Source of the DNA: Bacillus_AB infantis_B
GTDB lineage: Bacteria; Bacillota; Bacilli; Bacillales; Cytobacillaceae
NCBI RefSeq assembly: GCF_008180445.1
Contig: NZ_VTER01000006.1
Location: forward strand, 310,001 to 374,000
Length of the DNA: 64,000 bases
Direction: 5' to 3'
Shown: in pieces, positions 26,329 to 34,589 of the stretch
How the letters are laid out: the number at the start of each line of letters is the position of its first letter
Position numbering within the stretch: the first letter of the stretch is position 1
Notes under the pieces: generated by a model
The model's input: the letters and a program-made list of their open reading frames with translations, nothing else
What the model was told of the DNA's origin: nothing
Database searches by the model: none
Position numbers and translations under genes: made by a program

Positions 26329-27091
26329 TCATATTGTGCACTTTATTGACAGGCATCCCGCTGAAGCGGTGGACAAATTGAACCAAGAGGGACTGAAGGC
26401 GTATATGGGCGGCCGGCATCCGCTCTGGGGAACCTATAACAGTGTCATTTACTTCGATTCTTCATACATAGAATTCCTGGCAGTGGAGGAGGCTGAGATT
26501 GCTGCTTCTTCTGATAATCCATTGATTCAGCAGCTCATAAAAGGGGTAAAAAGAGGAGAAAGAATCGGCCAGCTTTGCTTCAGGACCGAACATATCGGCA
26601 AGCTGCAGGAGCAAATGGCCGGTAATGGCATCAAAACAGTCATCCATGAAGGAAGAAGAACAAGGAAAGATGGTAAATTGATTAAATGGAAAATGCTTTT
26701 TGCTGAAGGGGGAGACCGTCTTCCATATCCTTTTTTCATCCAGTGGGAACAGAAGGATGAAGAAAGGTTTAATGATTTAAGAAATACGGGCATCTTATTG
26801 CCCAGCCAGGATTCCTATGCGGTAAGGACCATTAAGATATTGACTGAGAATAAGAGCGAAACAGCAGAATCCTGGGCGAAGCTTTTGGGAGGCAGCTCCC
26901 CCATTAAGCAAAAGACTGAGGGTGAACCGTTAATTCTTCAGGCAGGAGGGTGCCGGATCGATTTTAGTGAACCATACAGCGAAGAGACCGAAAAAATCTT
27001 CTCAGAGTTTGGGGAAACGATTTGGCAAGTCACTTACAGCCCGTCCCTGAAAGAGAACGGGATTCATATCTATGGCGGTATCTATCAATAA
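26312..27091 (+). CDS. VOC family protein (glyoxalase-like domain, Glyoxalase_3)
   Basis: 259 residues starting MNLKLDHIVHFID, the typical first strand of a vicinal-oxygen-chelate fold, with a metal-like H at the start, GRHPLWGTYNS and YIEFLAVEE. It matches the Glyoxalase_3 group, enzymes or binding proteins with unknown substrates. The start overlaps the AAC(3)-like gene, and AAAGGAGG lies before the ATG. It likely belongs to one operon with the AAC(3)-like gene and yjbQ. Confidence 0.8.
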   Translation: MNLKLDHIVHFIDRHPAEAVDKLNQEGLKAYMGGRHPLWGTYNSVIYFDSSYIEFLAVEEAEIAASSDNPLIQQLIKGVKRGERIGQLCFRTEHIGKLQEQMAGNGIKTVIHEGRRTRKDGKLIKWKMLFAEGGDRLPYPFFIQWEQKDEERFNDLRNTGILLPSQDSYAVRTIKILTENKSETAESWAKLLGGSSPIKQKTEGEPLILQAGGCRIDFSEPYSEETEKIFSEFGETIWQVTYSPSLKENGIHIYGGIYQ

Positions 27092-27109
27092 AAACAAAGG
27101 AGGATGCTT

Positions 27110-27523
27110 GTGCTGAAAAAATACTCGATAACCACCTCGATGCGGGATGAATTTGCAGAGATTACTGAGATTGTCAGGGAGTTTGCTTCAGAGCAGGAGC
27201 TCTCTGATGGAGCAATCCTTATATATTGCCCCCATACTACGGCAGGACTGACAATCAATGAAAATGCAGATCCAGATGTAAAAACTGATATGATCAACCG
27301 TCTTGATGAAACCTTTCCATGGAATCATTTAAAGGACCGCCATGAGGAAGGGAATACGGCCGCCCATCTTAAAGCTTCCTGCATGGGAGCAACACAGCAT
27401 GTCATCGTTACCGGCGGCAGTCTGCTGCTTGGTGTATGGCAGGGCATCTATTTCTGTGAATTTGATGGCCCCCGGGAAAGAACATTTTATCTTAAGGCCA
27501 TTCATAATCGTGCAGAAGAGTAG
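27110..27523 (+). CDS. yjbQ: YjbQ family protein (UPF0047, secondary thiamine-phosphate synthase)
   Basis: About 137 residues of the UPF0047 family, with the conserved GAILIYCPHTTAGLTINENADP region in pieces (CPHTTAGLTINE), the His-rich HVIVTGGSLLLGVWQGIYFCEFD core and the terminal FDGPRERTFYLK. Some members have weak thiamine-phosphate synthase activity. GTG at 27110 is used because AGGAGG is six bases upstream; the ATG at 27104 directly abuts it. Followed by a terminator, so it ends the AAC(3)-VOC-yjbQ operon. Confidence 0.9.
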   Translation: MLKKYSITTSMRDEFAEITEIVREFASEQELSDGAILIYCPHTTAGLTINENADPDVKTDMINRLDETFPWNHLKDRHEEGNTAAHLKASCMGATQHVIVTGGSLLLGVWQGIYFCEFDGPRERTFYLKAIHNRAEE

Positions 27524-27525
27524 GC

Positions 27526-27547
27526 AGGCGCTAAGGCGCCTTTTTTG
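27526..27547 (+). terminator. Terminator after yjbQ
   Basis: AGGCGC-TAAG-GCGCCT hairpin followed by T6. Confidence 0.85.
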
Positions 27548-27603
27548 TTTTGGTTTTATGTGGTAAAATTCAAAAGATTTGAATTTATGAAGAAAGCGGT
27601 GAT

Positions 27604-28341
27604 ATGATGCCATTCAAGGGACCGGATGCTTATGATGAGGAAGGTTTTTTCAGCAGCTATCTTTCCAGGAGGTATCGGGGGGAGAGTCCAAATCTCACAA
27701 TGGAGGAGCCTGCTTTTTATTCTTTGGCCGGCAGCCCTTCAGGCAAGGAAATACTCGAAATTGGGTGCGGTGATGGCTCATATGCTGCCAGCCTGCTGGA
27801 AGCGGGATGTGCTTCTTATACTGGAATCGAAGGGTCGCAAAAGATGGCCAGACTTGCACAAAAGCGGCTGGTGGACTCCAATGGAACAGTGATTCATAGC
27901 CGGATAGAAGATTATGAGTGGGAGCAGGAAAAATATGATATGGTCTTATCCAGGCTGGTCCTTCATTACATAGAAGACCTTGCCCCGGTTTTATCCCATA
28001 TCCGCTCAGCACTGAAGCCTGGGGGCAGGCTTGTCATCAGCGTGCAGCACCCCCTATTGACTTCTTCTTTCAAAAGCATGGGCAGTGATGGAAAAAGAAA
28101 GGAATGGATCATTGACGACTATTTTCTGACCGGAAAAAGGGAGGAGCCCTGGATGGGCAGCTTAGTAGTAAAATACCACAGAACAGTTGAGAACTATTTT
28201 GGACTCCTCCAGCAGGCAGGACTGACTGTTGAAAGCTTGAAAGAAGCAGTTCCGCAGGAAGGATTATTTATGGATAAATCGGAGTATGAACGAAGAAGAA
28301 GGATACCTTTATTCCTGCTGTTTTCCTGCAGCAGGCCATAA
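27604..28341 (+). CDS. Class I SAM-dependent methyltransferase
   Basis: 245 residues. Motif I for SAM binding is ILEIGCGDGSYAASLLEAG (about residues 50-66), with motif II YTGIEGSQKM and motif IV LSRLVLHYIEDL. The substrate is unknown; the lack of a DNA or rRNA-binding extension suggests a small molecule. Start is ATG at 27604 (a second ATG follows). It stands alone between terminators. Confidence 0.88.
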   Translation: MMPFKGPDAYDEEGFFSSYLSRRYRGESPNLTMEEPAFYSLAGSPSGKEILEIGCGDGSYAASLLEAGCASYTGIEGSQKMARLAQKRLVDSNGTVIHSRIEDYEWEQEKYDMVLSRLVLHYIEDLAPVLSHIRSALKPGGRLVISVQHPLLTSSFKSMGSDGKRKEWIIDDYFLTGKREEPWMGSLVVKYHRTVENYFGLLQQAGLTVESLKEAVPQEGLFMDKSEYERRRRIPLFLLFSCSRP

Positions 28342-28350
28342 TTATTGATA

Positions 28351-28373
28351 AGCCCTGCCGGGAAGCAGGGTTA
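28351..28373 (+). terminator. Possible weak terminator
   Basis: AGCCCTGC-CGGGAA-GCAGGGTT hairpin followed by a short T-rich stretch (ATTTCCCC). Weak U-tract. Confidence 0.45.
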
Positions 28374-28457
28374 TTTCCCCCTCTTAATAATTGAATATTC
28401 TGTAAAATGTGATAACATATTTGTAAGCCTTTTCAACACATTAGAAGGAGTGGGAAT

Positions 28458-30122
28458 ATGCAGGGATTGCTTAATACAACAGTCGGAAAATTATTGGAAG
28501 AGAAAGCACGGCTGCATCCGGGGCATGAAGCTGTCGTTTATCATACAGAAGGGCTGCGTATGACATACCATGATTTTGACCAATATTGCCGGAAGGCTGC
28601 AAAAGGCTTAATGAAACTGGGCATTGAAAAAGGAGAAAACCTTGCTGTTTGGGCTGCAAATACACCAGAATGGCTGGCCTGCCAATTTGCCACTGGCAAG
28701 ATGGGTGCTGTCCTTGTTACAGTGAACACGAATTACCAGGCTTCAGAGCTGGAGTATCTGCTTAAGCAGTCAGAGTCTTCCTCTTTGATCCTTCAGGAGA
28801 ATTACCGGGGTTCTTCTTACATAGACATGCTTTATGAAATTGTACCTGAGCTGAGGGATTCTGAGCCCGGCAAGCTGAAGAGCAAGAAGCTTCCCTTTTT
28901 GAAAAATGTTATAGTCCTGGGTAAAAACAGATATCCTGGAGCCTACTGCTGGGAAGATATCCTTCAGTTATCAGAAGAAGTAAAAGACAGAGATCTCGAC
29001 CGCAGGATGGAATCATTGGATCCAGATGATGTTATTAACATGCAATACACTTCAGGGACAACCGGCTTCCCTAAAGGCGTAATGCTGACACATGCTAACA
29101 TCATCAATAACGCCTACCATATCGCAGGCTGCATGGAACTGGGAAAAGAGGACCGTCTATGCATTCCTGTCCCTTTTTTCCACTGCTTTGGATGCGTGCT
29201 TGGCACCCTCGCCTGCGTCTCTGTAGGAGCTACTATGATCCCTGTCCGGGAATTCAGCCCGAAAGAGGTGCTGCTGACCGTCCAGAATGAAAAGTGCACC
29301 GGCCTTCATGGTGTCCCGACGATGTTCATTGCCGAGCTTAACGACCCCTCCTTTGGCGAATATGACCTTTCTTCACTGAGGACAGGGATCATGGCCGGCT
29401 CCAACTGCCCGATTGAGGTGATGAAAGCTGTCATTGAGAAAATGGGAGCGGCTGAAATTACGATTGCATACGGACAGACAGAATCATCCCCGGTCATCAC
29501 ACAGACAAGGACAGACGACCCCATAGAGCTTCGGGTAGAGTCAGTTGGGAAGGCGCTGCCGCATGTCGAAGTCAAGGTTGTTACTCCAGGGACTTCACAC
29601 GAAGTTCCCCGGGGAACCCAAGGTGAATTATGTACAAGGGGCTATCATGTCATGAAAGGCTACTACAACAATCCTTATGCGACAAAAGAGGCCATTGACA
29701 GTGAAGGCTGGCTTCATACAGGGGACCTTGCTGTGATGGATGAGAACGGCTATTGCAGCATCACCGGCCGCCTGAAGGATATGGTGATCAGGGGAGGAGA
29801 AAATATATATCCCCGTGAAATTGAAGAATTCATATATACCCATCCCAAGGTACTTGACGTGCAGGTTACCGGGGTTCCTGACCCGATTTTCGGCGAAGAG
29901 CTGATGGCATGGATCATCCTGAAGGAAGGGGAAACCGCCGGGAAAGAGGAACTCAGGTCATTCTGCAGGGGAAAAATATCCAGGCACAAAATTCCCCGGT
30001 ATTTTGAGTTTGTCAAAGAATATCCGATGACAGCCTCCGGGAAAATCCAAAAGTTTAAATTAAGGGAAAAAGCTAGAGAGATTGCAGAAAAAGAACAAGA
30101 AGCCCTGTTACGGCAGAAATAA
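28458..30122 (+). CDS. AMP-binding acyl-CoA synthetase (YngI-like)
   Basis: 554 residues of the ANL superfamily that activates a fatty or aromatic acid to acyl-AMP and then acyl-CoA. Signatures: MQYTSGTTGFPKGVMLTH (P-loop region, about 190-210), TESSPV, GWLHTGDLA and GRLKDMVIRGGENIYPREIE, and the catalytic lysine PMTASGKIQKFKL near the C-terminus. The nearest relatives are YngI-type medium-chain ligases. AGAAGGAG lies before the ATG. A single gene here, not in a beta-oxidation cluster, so its role in fatty-acid use is inferred. Confidence 0.92.
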   Translation: MQGLLNTTVGKLLEEKARLHPGHEAVVYHTEGLRMTYHDFDQYCRKAAKGLMKLGIEKGENLAVWAANTPEWLACQFATGKMGAVLVTVNTNYQASELEYLLKQSESSSLILQENYRGSSYIDMLYEIVPELRDSEPGKLKSKKLPFLKNVIVLGKNRYPGAYCWEDILQLSEEVKDRDLDRRMESLDPDDVINMQYTSGTTGFPKGVMLTHANIINNAYHIAGCMELGKEDRLCIPVPFFHCFGCVLGTLACVSVGATMIPVREFSPKEVLLTVQNEKCTGLHGVPTMFIAELNDPSFGEYDLSSLRTGIMAGSNCPIEVMKAVIEKMGAAEITIAYGQTESSPVITQTRTDDPIELRVESVGKALPHVEVKVVTPGTSHEVPRGTQGELCTRGYHVMKGYYNNPYATKEAIDSEGWLHTGDLAVMDENGYCSITGRLKDMVIRGGENIYPREIEEFIYTHPKVLDVQVTGVPDPIFGEELMAWIILKEGETAGKEELRSFCRGKISRHKIPRYFEFVKEYPMTASGKIQKFKLREKAREIAEKEQEALLRQK

Positions 30123-30233
30123 GATACTTCCTTTTTCAATCAAAAGTCTGATAACTGTTCCTCCTTCCCGCCAATGATGCAGAATGCTCTGCGGATTATA
30201 ATGAGAATATCATAAAGCGGGAGGCGCAGAACG

Positions 30234-30401
30234 ATGTATGAAGAGACGTATGTATTTGAGAAGCTCAGTCAAAACAAGGAAAAGGAATTGGCAAGTATGG
30301 TGTTTTTAGAAAAGGAAAAAAGAAAAAAACCCCCTTTTTACTGTCACTTTTCATTATTTAGGAATAGGCCGGCATGCCAATGCAGCCAGCTTAATCTGTA
30401 G
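30234..30401 (+). CDS. Small hypothetical protein (55 aa)
   Basis: ATG at 30234 is nine bases after GGGAGG. The N-terminal half is helical and charged (EKLSQNKEKELASMVFLEKE), then a Lys-rich patch and a short Cys-containing tail (FRNRPACQCSQLNL). No family is recognised. A strong terminator follows the stop. The gene could be spurious, but the ribosome binding site and terminator favour expression. Confidence 0.45.
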   Translation: MYEETYVFEKLSQNKEKELASMVFLEKEKRKKPPFYCHFSLFRNRPACQCSQLNL

Positions 30402-30407
30402 CCAGGG

Positions 30408-30443
30408 AAAGCAGGGTCTTCATTAGCCCCTGCTTTTTATTTT
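30408..30443 (+). terminator. Rho-independent terminator
   Basis: AAAGCAGGG(TC)-TTCATTAG-CCCCTGCTTTTT, followed by ATTTT. Confidence 0.75.
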
Positions 30444-30514
30444 CTGTATAATAGGCGTAAGGCAGGAATGACGGGAATCTACATTTCATCTTATATCATT
30501 ATGGAGGTTTGACA

Positions 30515-31393
30515 TTGTCTTACGTAAAGCTGTTTGTGTACGGTACATTGAGAAAGCATGAAGAGAATCACTTTCTGCTGGAAACCGGCAGGTGCCTGGC
30601 AGAGCAGGCATGGGTATACGGGGAACTGTATGACACAGGGCTGGGCTATCCTTCCATGAAGGCCTCTGCCAACCAGAAAGTATACGGGGAATTATATGAA
30701 GTGCACTTGGATCAATTCAAGGACCTTGATGAATTGGAGGATTATATTCCCGGCCGGAAGGATAATCTCTATGACAGGGTGGAGCAGGACATCCATACGG
30801 ATGCCGGCTCCTTCAGGGGTTTTGTTTATATATCCAATAGAGATGATCTTTTGGTGAAGCCGATTCTTCATGGCGATTGGAAACTTTACAGATTTTTGGA
30901 AGAACGCCCTGCAGATGTATTATATTTTGCTTACGGTTCCTGTATGGACGATGAACGCTTCAGACTGGCAAAGGTGGATCATTTTTTTCAGCAGATCATT
31001 GGATCAGGCATCTTAGAAGGCTACTCAATGAAATATCTTCTGGAGAGGCCGGACGGGGGCAGGGGAGATATCATTGAGGATGGCGGATCGACTGAAGGGA
31101 TCCTTTACCGATTGCCGTATGATGCAGTCGAATACCTGTTCATCCGTGAAGGTTTTCATGGAGGACTGTACAGGCCTGTTTTCCTTGATATCAAATCAGA
31201 AGGCATTTTGCATAAAAATGTCCTTTCCTTTCATGTTTATAATAAACGGGATGAGCTTGCACCTCCTGACCATTATGCTGCAGAGATCCTTCGGGGTGCA
31301 AAGGGGAGGCTTAGCGGGGAATATTTCAAGAAGCTAGAAGGAAAGATCGCCGCTCTCCGCTCCCAAAGCCCTTTAGCAGGCCAAAAGGAATAA
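30515..31393 (+). CDS. Protein with two gamma-glutamylcyclotransferase (AIG2/GGCT-like) domains
   Basis: 292 residues. The first domain starts VKLFVYGTLRKHEENHFLL (residues 4-22) with the YGTLR signature of AIG2/GGACT proteins; the second starts at about residue 137 with LYFAYGSCMDDERF and resembles ChaC/GGCT enzymes. These folds cyclise gamma-glutamyl peptides to 5-oxoproline. The two domains in one chain are uncommon. TTG at 30515 is seven bases after GGAGG. The cell also has a 5-oxoprolinase (pxpABC) that could consume the product; that link is inference. Confidence 0.8.
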   Translation: MSYVKLFVYGTLRKHEENHFLLETGRCLAEQAWVYGELYDTGLGYPSMKASANQKVYGELYEVHLDQFKDLDELEDYIPGRKDNLYDRVEQDIHTDAGSFRGFVYISNRDDLLVKPILHGDWKLYRFLEERPADVLYFAYGSCMDDERFRLAKVDHFFQQIIGSGILEGYSMKYLLERPDGGRGDIIEDGGSTEGILYRLPYDAVEYLFIREGFHGGLYRPVFLDIKSEGILHKNVLSFHVYNKRDELAPPDHYAAEILRGAKGRLSGEYFKKLEGKIAALRSQSPLAGQKE

Positions 31394-31483
31394 AAATTTC
31401 TGCTATAGCATATCCATAGGTTTAATACTGGCTCCCCGGGTGGTAAATAACCTTTGCCATCATCTCAGAAAGAGGGTCAGCAT

Positions 31484-31711
31484 ATGTATATGATTATGGA
31501 TAATGGCTTGCTGATTGAAGTAATCTATAAGAAAAAACTTTATCAATACTTAGAATTCATCCGGCTAGATAATATTTGCCAAAAAACATATGTAACATGC
31601 AAGAATATTGTGACAGGTGAAATGTACACGTTTGATGAAGAATATATTGATAACATCATCACTAATATCCAGCCAAAACCGGATGAAGAGGAAAATCCAG
31701 TTGCTATATAG
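31484..31711 (+). CDS. Small hypothetical protein (75 aa)
   Basis: Starts MYMIMDNGLLIEVIYKKKLYQY with GAGG eight bases upstream (ATG at 31484; the 10 upstream codons of the frame lack signals). Hydrophobic-to-charged alternation suggests a soluble beta-rich fold. No family is recognised. It lies just before the DUF6501 gene and may share its transcript. Confidence 0.55.
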   Translation: MYMIMDNGLLIEVIYKKKLYQYLEFIRLDNICQKTYVTCKNIVTGEMYTFDEEYIDNIITNIQPKPDEEENPVAI

Positions 31712-31762
31712 GCTCCCGATTCTTTATACTAAAAGGTGAAAAAGCTGAAGGAGTGGCAAAAG

Positions 31763-31966
31763 ATGATCCATTTAGACTGGCATGAACGCCCAACATTAAA
31801 AACAGTAAAATGCGTCCATACGAATGCAGCCAAATATATTGTGAACAGGGCGCTTACTGAGGGCAAAGAGTATGAAGTGAAAAATGAGACAGAAGAGTTT
31901 TATTTTGTCGTAGACAATTCCGGAAAAGTGAGCGGTTTTTATAAAGATTACTTTCAGGAAGCTTAA
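31763..31966 (+). CDS. DUF6501 family small protein (67 aa)
   Basis: Begins MIHLDWHERPTLKTVKCVHTN, then AAKYIVNRALTEGKEYEVKNE and a final VDNSGKVSGFYKDYF. This pattern matches a conserved Bacillaceae DUF family (DUF6501), whose function is not known. AAGGAG is nine bases before the ATG at 31763. A strong terminator follows. Confidence 0.75.
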   Translation: MIHLDWHERPTLKTVKCVHTNAAKYIVNRALTEGKEYEVKNETEEFYFVVDNSGKVSGFYKDYFQEA

Positions 31967-31972
31967 GAAGAG

Positions 31973-32006
31973 AGCCCCGGGCATATGCCTGGGGCTTTTT
32001 GTTTTT
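31973..32006 (+). terminator. Rho-independent terminator
   Basis: AGCCCC-G-GGCA-TA-TGCC-T-GGGGCT hairpin with one G-U pair, then T5. Confidence 0.9.
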
Positions 32007-32072
32007 GAAAAAGGATTTTTCTCACCCATTGTCGAATATAGTTTTTCTTAGCAGAACAGGAGGAGAACTTTT

Positions 32073-32675
32073 ATGGCATTATGGATAGATCCGCCCATCC
32101 TTGAAGGAAATTCCATCAGGCTGAGCCCGATGCGTGAGGAACAAAGCAGTTTGCTCTGGGAGGCGGCTGATTATAAGGAGATCTGGGAATATACTGCATC
32201 AAAAATCTTTAGTCTTGATGAAATGAAATCAGATATCCGGAAAGCGGAGGCTTTGGAGAAAGAAGGGAAACTTCTTGCTTTTTCGGTGGCCCTGAGGGAA
32301 TCCGGCAGGCTTGTGGGCAGTACCAGGTTTCTGGACATCCTGCCGGAAAACAAAACACTAGAAATCGGCTCAACTTGGTATACGCCAGAGGTCTGGAGGA
32401 CTTCTGTGAATACGGAATGCAAGTTTCTCCTTCTTAGGCACGCTTTTGAACAATGGGATATGAACAGGGTCCAGCTAAAAACGGACAGCAGGAATGTCAG
32501 ATCCCAGAAGGCCATTGAAAGGCTCGGTGCAGTTAAAGAGGGCATTCTTCGGAAAGACAGGATCATAGCAGATGGATACGCCAGGAATACTGTATTTTAC
32601 AGCATCTTAAGAGAAGAATGGCCGGAAGTAAAAGAAAATCTTATACAGAAAATGGGGAATCTCTATCCTATTTAG
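32073..32675 (+). CDS. GNAT family N-acetyltransferase (RimJ/RimL type)
   Basis: 200 residues of the Acetyltransf_3 group. Features are VGSTRFLDILPENKTLEIGSTW in part (LEIGSTWYTPEVWRTSVNTE) and AIERLGAVKEGILRKDR, the typical C-terminal acetyl-CoA region of RimJ-like enzymes. The acceptor is unknown. AGGAGG precedes the ATG. The stop overlaps the end of the opposing YhcN/YlaJ gene by 8 bases. Confidence 0.85.
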   Translation: MALWIDPPILEGNSIRLSPMREEQSSLLWEAADYKEIWEYTASKIFSLDEMKSDIRKAEALEKEGKLLAFSVALRESGRLVGSTRFLDILPENKTLEIGSTWYTPEVWRTSVNTECKFLLLRHAFEQWDMNRVQLKTDSRNVRSQKAIERLGAVKEGILRKDRIIADGYARNTVFYSILREEWPEVKENLIQKMGNLYPI

Positions 32676-33210
32676 GATTTGGAAATGTTTTTTCTGCAAG
32701 CATTATAAACTCCCGGTACAGCTGATCAACCGGCTTTCCGGCATTGATTGCATCCTGATAGGATTTTAGGTGCTTATAAAACTCTGCATCCTCTGTTATA
32801 TAAACATTTCTTGCAGAGTTTTCGGCCTGCATTGCCTGTTTGATTTCCTGCCTGGAGTTTTCGGCAAGCTGGTAATCATTACCTGGCTTTACCGCGACAA
32901 ACGTGCGGTTATTCGTTTTAATAACGACCGCATCATTAACCATGTCCATACTGCTGATCCTTTTAGAAGCATTTTCATCCAGGATCAGCCTGGGCGCTTC
33001 ATTTTTCCCTTCATAAGATGTCCTTGTTGGATCCGTCAGCTTCGTGTTTGTTTCACTGTCTTCCTTCGGGGTGCTGACGAGATTTTCAGTCTGTTTGCTT
33101 CCCATATCCCTGATAGCTGTATCATCATATGTATCTTTTTCATTGATACCGCAGCCAGGCAGAACAGAGAGGGCTGCAAATCCCGTTAGAAATAGTCTTT
33201 TGCTGATCAA
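32668..33210 (-). CDS. YhcN/YlaJ family sporulation lipoprotein
   Basis: 180 residues with a signal peptide ending in the lipobox LPGC (Cys about residue 20), a Ser/Thr-rich spacer and a C-terminal YhcN/YlaJ domain (NDAVVIKTNNRTFVAV, ENSARNVYITEDAEFY). Family members are spore-membrane lipoproteins that help germination or inner-spore-membrane assembly. The start is TTG at 33210 because no ATG or GTG with a site is in frame. It follows yidC on the same strand after a terminator. Confidence 0.85.
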   Translation of the reverse strand: MISKRLFLTGFAALSVLPGCGINEKDTYDDTAIRDMGSKQTENLVSTPKEDSETNTKLTDPTRTSYEGKNEAPRLILDENASKRISSMDMVNDAVVIKTNNRTFVAVKPGNDYQLAENSRQEIKQAMQAENSARNVYITEDAEFYKHLKSYQDAINAGKPVDQLYREFIMLAEKTFPNPK

Positions 33211-33265
33211 AATCCCACATCCTTTCTATTCATCATTATTTCAGAGTTCCATGCCATTTATACAA

Positions 33266-33300
33266 AAAAGAAGCATGAAGATTTCCCTCATGCTTCTTTC
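33266..33300 (-). terminator. Terminator of yidC
   Basis: AAAGAAGCATGA / TCATGCTTCTTT hairpin, with T6 on the minus strand side. Confidence 0.9.
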
Positions 33301-33304
33301 GATA

Positions 33305-34093
33305 TTATTTGGATATTTCCGCTTCTTTGGCTGCAGGAGCCGTCTGATAAAGCCTGCGTCCGATAAGGGTCTGCAGGATAAGGAAAGTTCCTCCTACAGT
33401 CCAGTATAAAGGAAGGGCTGCTGGAGCACTGAAAGAGAAGACCACAATCATGACCGGCGAGAGCAGTCCCATGAACTTCATCTGGTTCTGCTGCTGGACC
33501 GGCATATTGGCCTGAGTCACTTTAAACTGCAGATAATAGACTATGCCTGCTGCAGCTGTTATGAGCAGATCAGGCTGTCCAAGGTTGAACCATAGAAAAG
33601 AATGTGCAGCAATTTCATGAGAACTTCTGATGGCATAGTAAAAGCCCATCAGAATAGGCATTTGAATCAGGATAGGAAGACAGCCCATATTGAGCGGGTT
33701 GACTCCATGCTTGCGGTAAAGGGCAAACATTTCCTGCTGCAGCTTTTGCTGTTCTTTTTGATCTTTCGTCTTTTTCAACTGGGCCTGTATTTTGTCCATT
33801 TCCGGCTTCATCAGATCCATTTTACCTTTCATATCCTGCTGCCTTTTGTACTGCTTAAGCATGAGCGGCATAAGGGCAAGGCGGATGATCAGCGTAATAA
33901 GAATGATGGAAAGGCCGAAATTGCCATTGAATAATTCAGCGACCATGTGGATGGCACTCGCAAACGGCTGGACGAGATAGGTGTTGAAGAAGCCATCACT
34001 CTGCTGGCCAGGCTGTGATGCCTGGCATGCGGAAAGAAGGATAGCTGTTAAAGATAGAACAAGAAATGCAGCAGGATTTTTTTTCGATTTCAA
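33305..34093 (-). CDS. yidC: Membrane protein insertase YidC/OxaA (lipoprotein)
   Basis: 262 residues with a signal peptide and lipobox (LLSACQ), five helices and the YidC core. The conserved arginine of the hydrophilic groove is in IIRLALMPLML (about residue 66); PLNMGCLPILIQMPILMGFYYAI and the C-terminal LPLYWTVGGTFLI are visible. It inserts membrane proteins alone or with Sec. The start is TTG seven bases after GGAGG. That GGAGG can pair with the last codons of the upstream leader ORF, an arrangement like that of B. subtilis mifM and yidC2, so this is probably the inducible paralog. Confidence 0.95.
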   Translation of the reverse strand: MKSKKNPAAFLVLSLTAILLSACQASQPGQQSDGFFNTYLVQPFASAIHMVAELFNGNFGLSIILITLIIRLALMPLMLKQYKRQQDMKGKMDLMKPEMDKIQAQLKKTKDQKEQQKLQQEMFALYRKHGVNPLNMGCLPILIQMPILMGFYYAIRSSHEIAAHSFLWFNLGQPDLLITAAAGIVYYLQFKVTQANMPVQQQNQMKFMGLLSPVMIVVFSFSAPAALPLYWTVGGTFLILQTLIGRRLYQTAPAAKEAEISK

Positions 34094-34099
34094 TTTAAT

Positions 34100-34148
34100 T
34101 CCTCCATTAGTTTAAATTTTAGATAACAAATTTAAGCTTGATGGAGGA
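34100..34148 (-). promoter_or_regulatory. Stem-loop sequestering the yidC Shine-Dalgarno
   Basis: On the minus strand, TCCTCCAT (34148-34141, codons 92-94 of the leader ORF) pairs perfectly with ATGGAGGA (34107-34100), which contains the yidC ribosome binding site. Inside it TTAAATTT (34135-34128) pairs with AAATTTAA (34119-34112), separated by a small internal loop. The stop codon of the leader begins in the inner loop and its last base enters the inner arm. Confidence 0.75.
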
Positions 34149-34421
34149 GTCTGCATCCTCAGAATCGCTGCCCGATCCTTCCTTGGCGCGTATATGTTTG
34201 GCAATCCAGCGGAGAAGGGGGCTAAAGGGCATGCCGCAAGCTTCATAAAGCTTAAGGCCTGCGGAACCGGCTCCCAGTTCGGCTGGCCTGCAAGTAGATT
34301 CCATAAAAGAGTATTCAATATTCCATGCCCATAAGAACTTTACTGTAAGGCCAAGCATGAAGCTCGCATACAGAGTATATTCAGCCGGAATATTTGTAAA
34401 ATCCATTAAAAGATCAAACAT
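34119..34421 (-). CDS. MifM-like regulatory leader peptide upstream of yidC (putative)
   Basis: 100 residues, ATG five bases after GGGGTG. There is one membrane helix (about residues 15-33, YTLYASFMLGLTVKFLWAW), a middle soluble stretch, then RWIAKHIR (71-78) and an acidic run in SGSDSEDAD (83-91) before the end IKLKFVI. In B. subtilis MifM, insertion of the N-terminal helix relieves ribosome arrest at C-terminal R/W/I plus acidic residues, and arrest opens a hairpin that hides the yidC2 ribosome binding site. The same layout is present, including the hairpin, but the sequence does not fit the MifM residues as I recall them. Arrest is inferred, not shown. Confidence 0.7.
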   Translation of the reverse strand: MFDLLMDFTNIPAEYTLYASFMLGLTVKFLWAWNIEYSFMESTCRPAELGAGSAGLKLYEACGMPFSPLLRWIAKHIRAKEGSGSDSEDADSSIKLKFVI

Positions 34422-34456
34422 TCATTCACCCCATACATTAGTAGGCCAATACTGTC

Positions 34457-34485
34457 ATTATATGCTATTTCAGCACTAAAGGCAA
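34457..34485 (-). promoter_or_regulatory. Sigma-A promoter of the leader-yidC unit
   Basis: TTGCCT-17-TATAAT on the minus strand, ending 36 bases before the leader start codon, with a perfect -10. Confidence 0.7.
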
Positions 34486-34589
34486 TGTTGCCCGGCGGCG
34501 GCCCAACTGATTCAGGAGGCTGCAGATTCTTTTTAAAGGAAAGAATGAATAGGATAAGTTATAGCAGATTAACAGGGAGGAGGTAAAGG

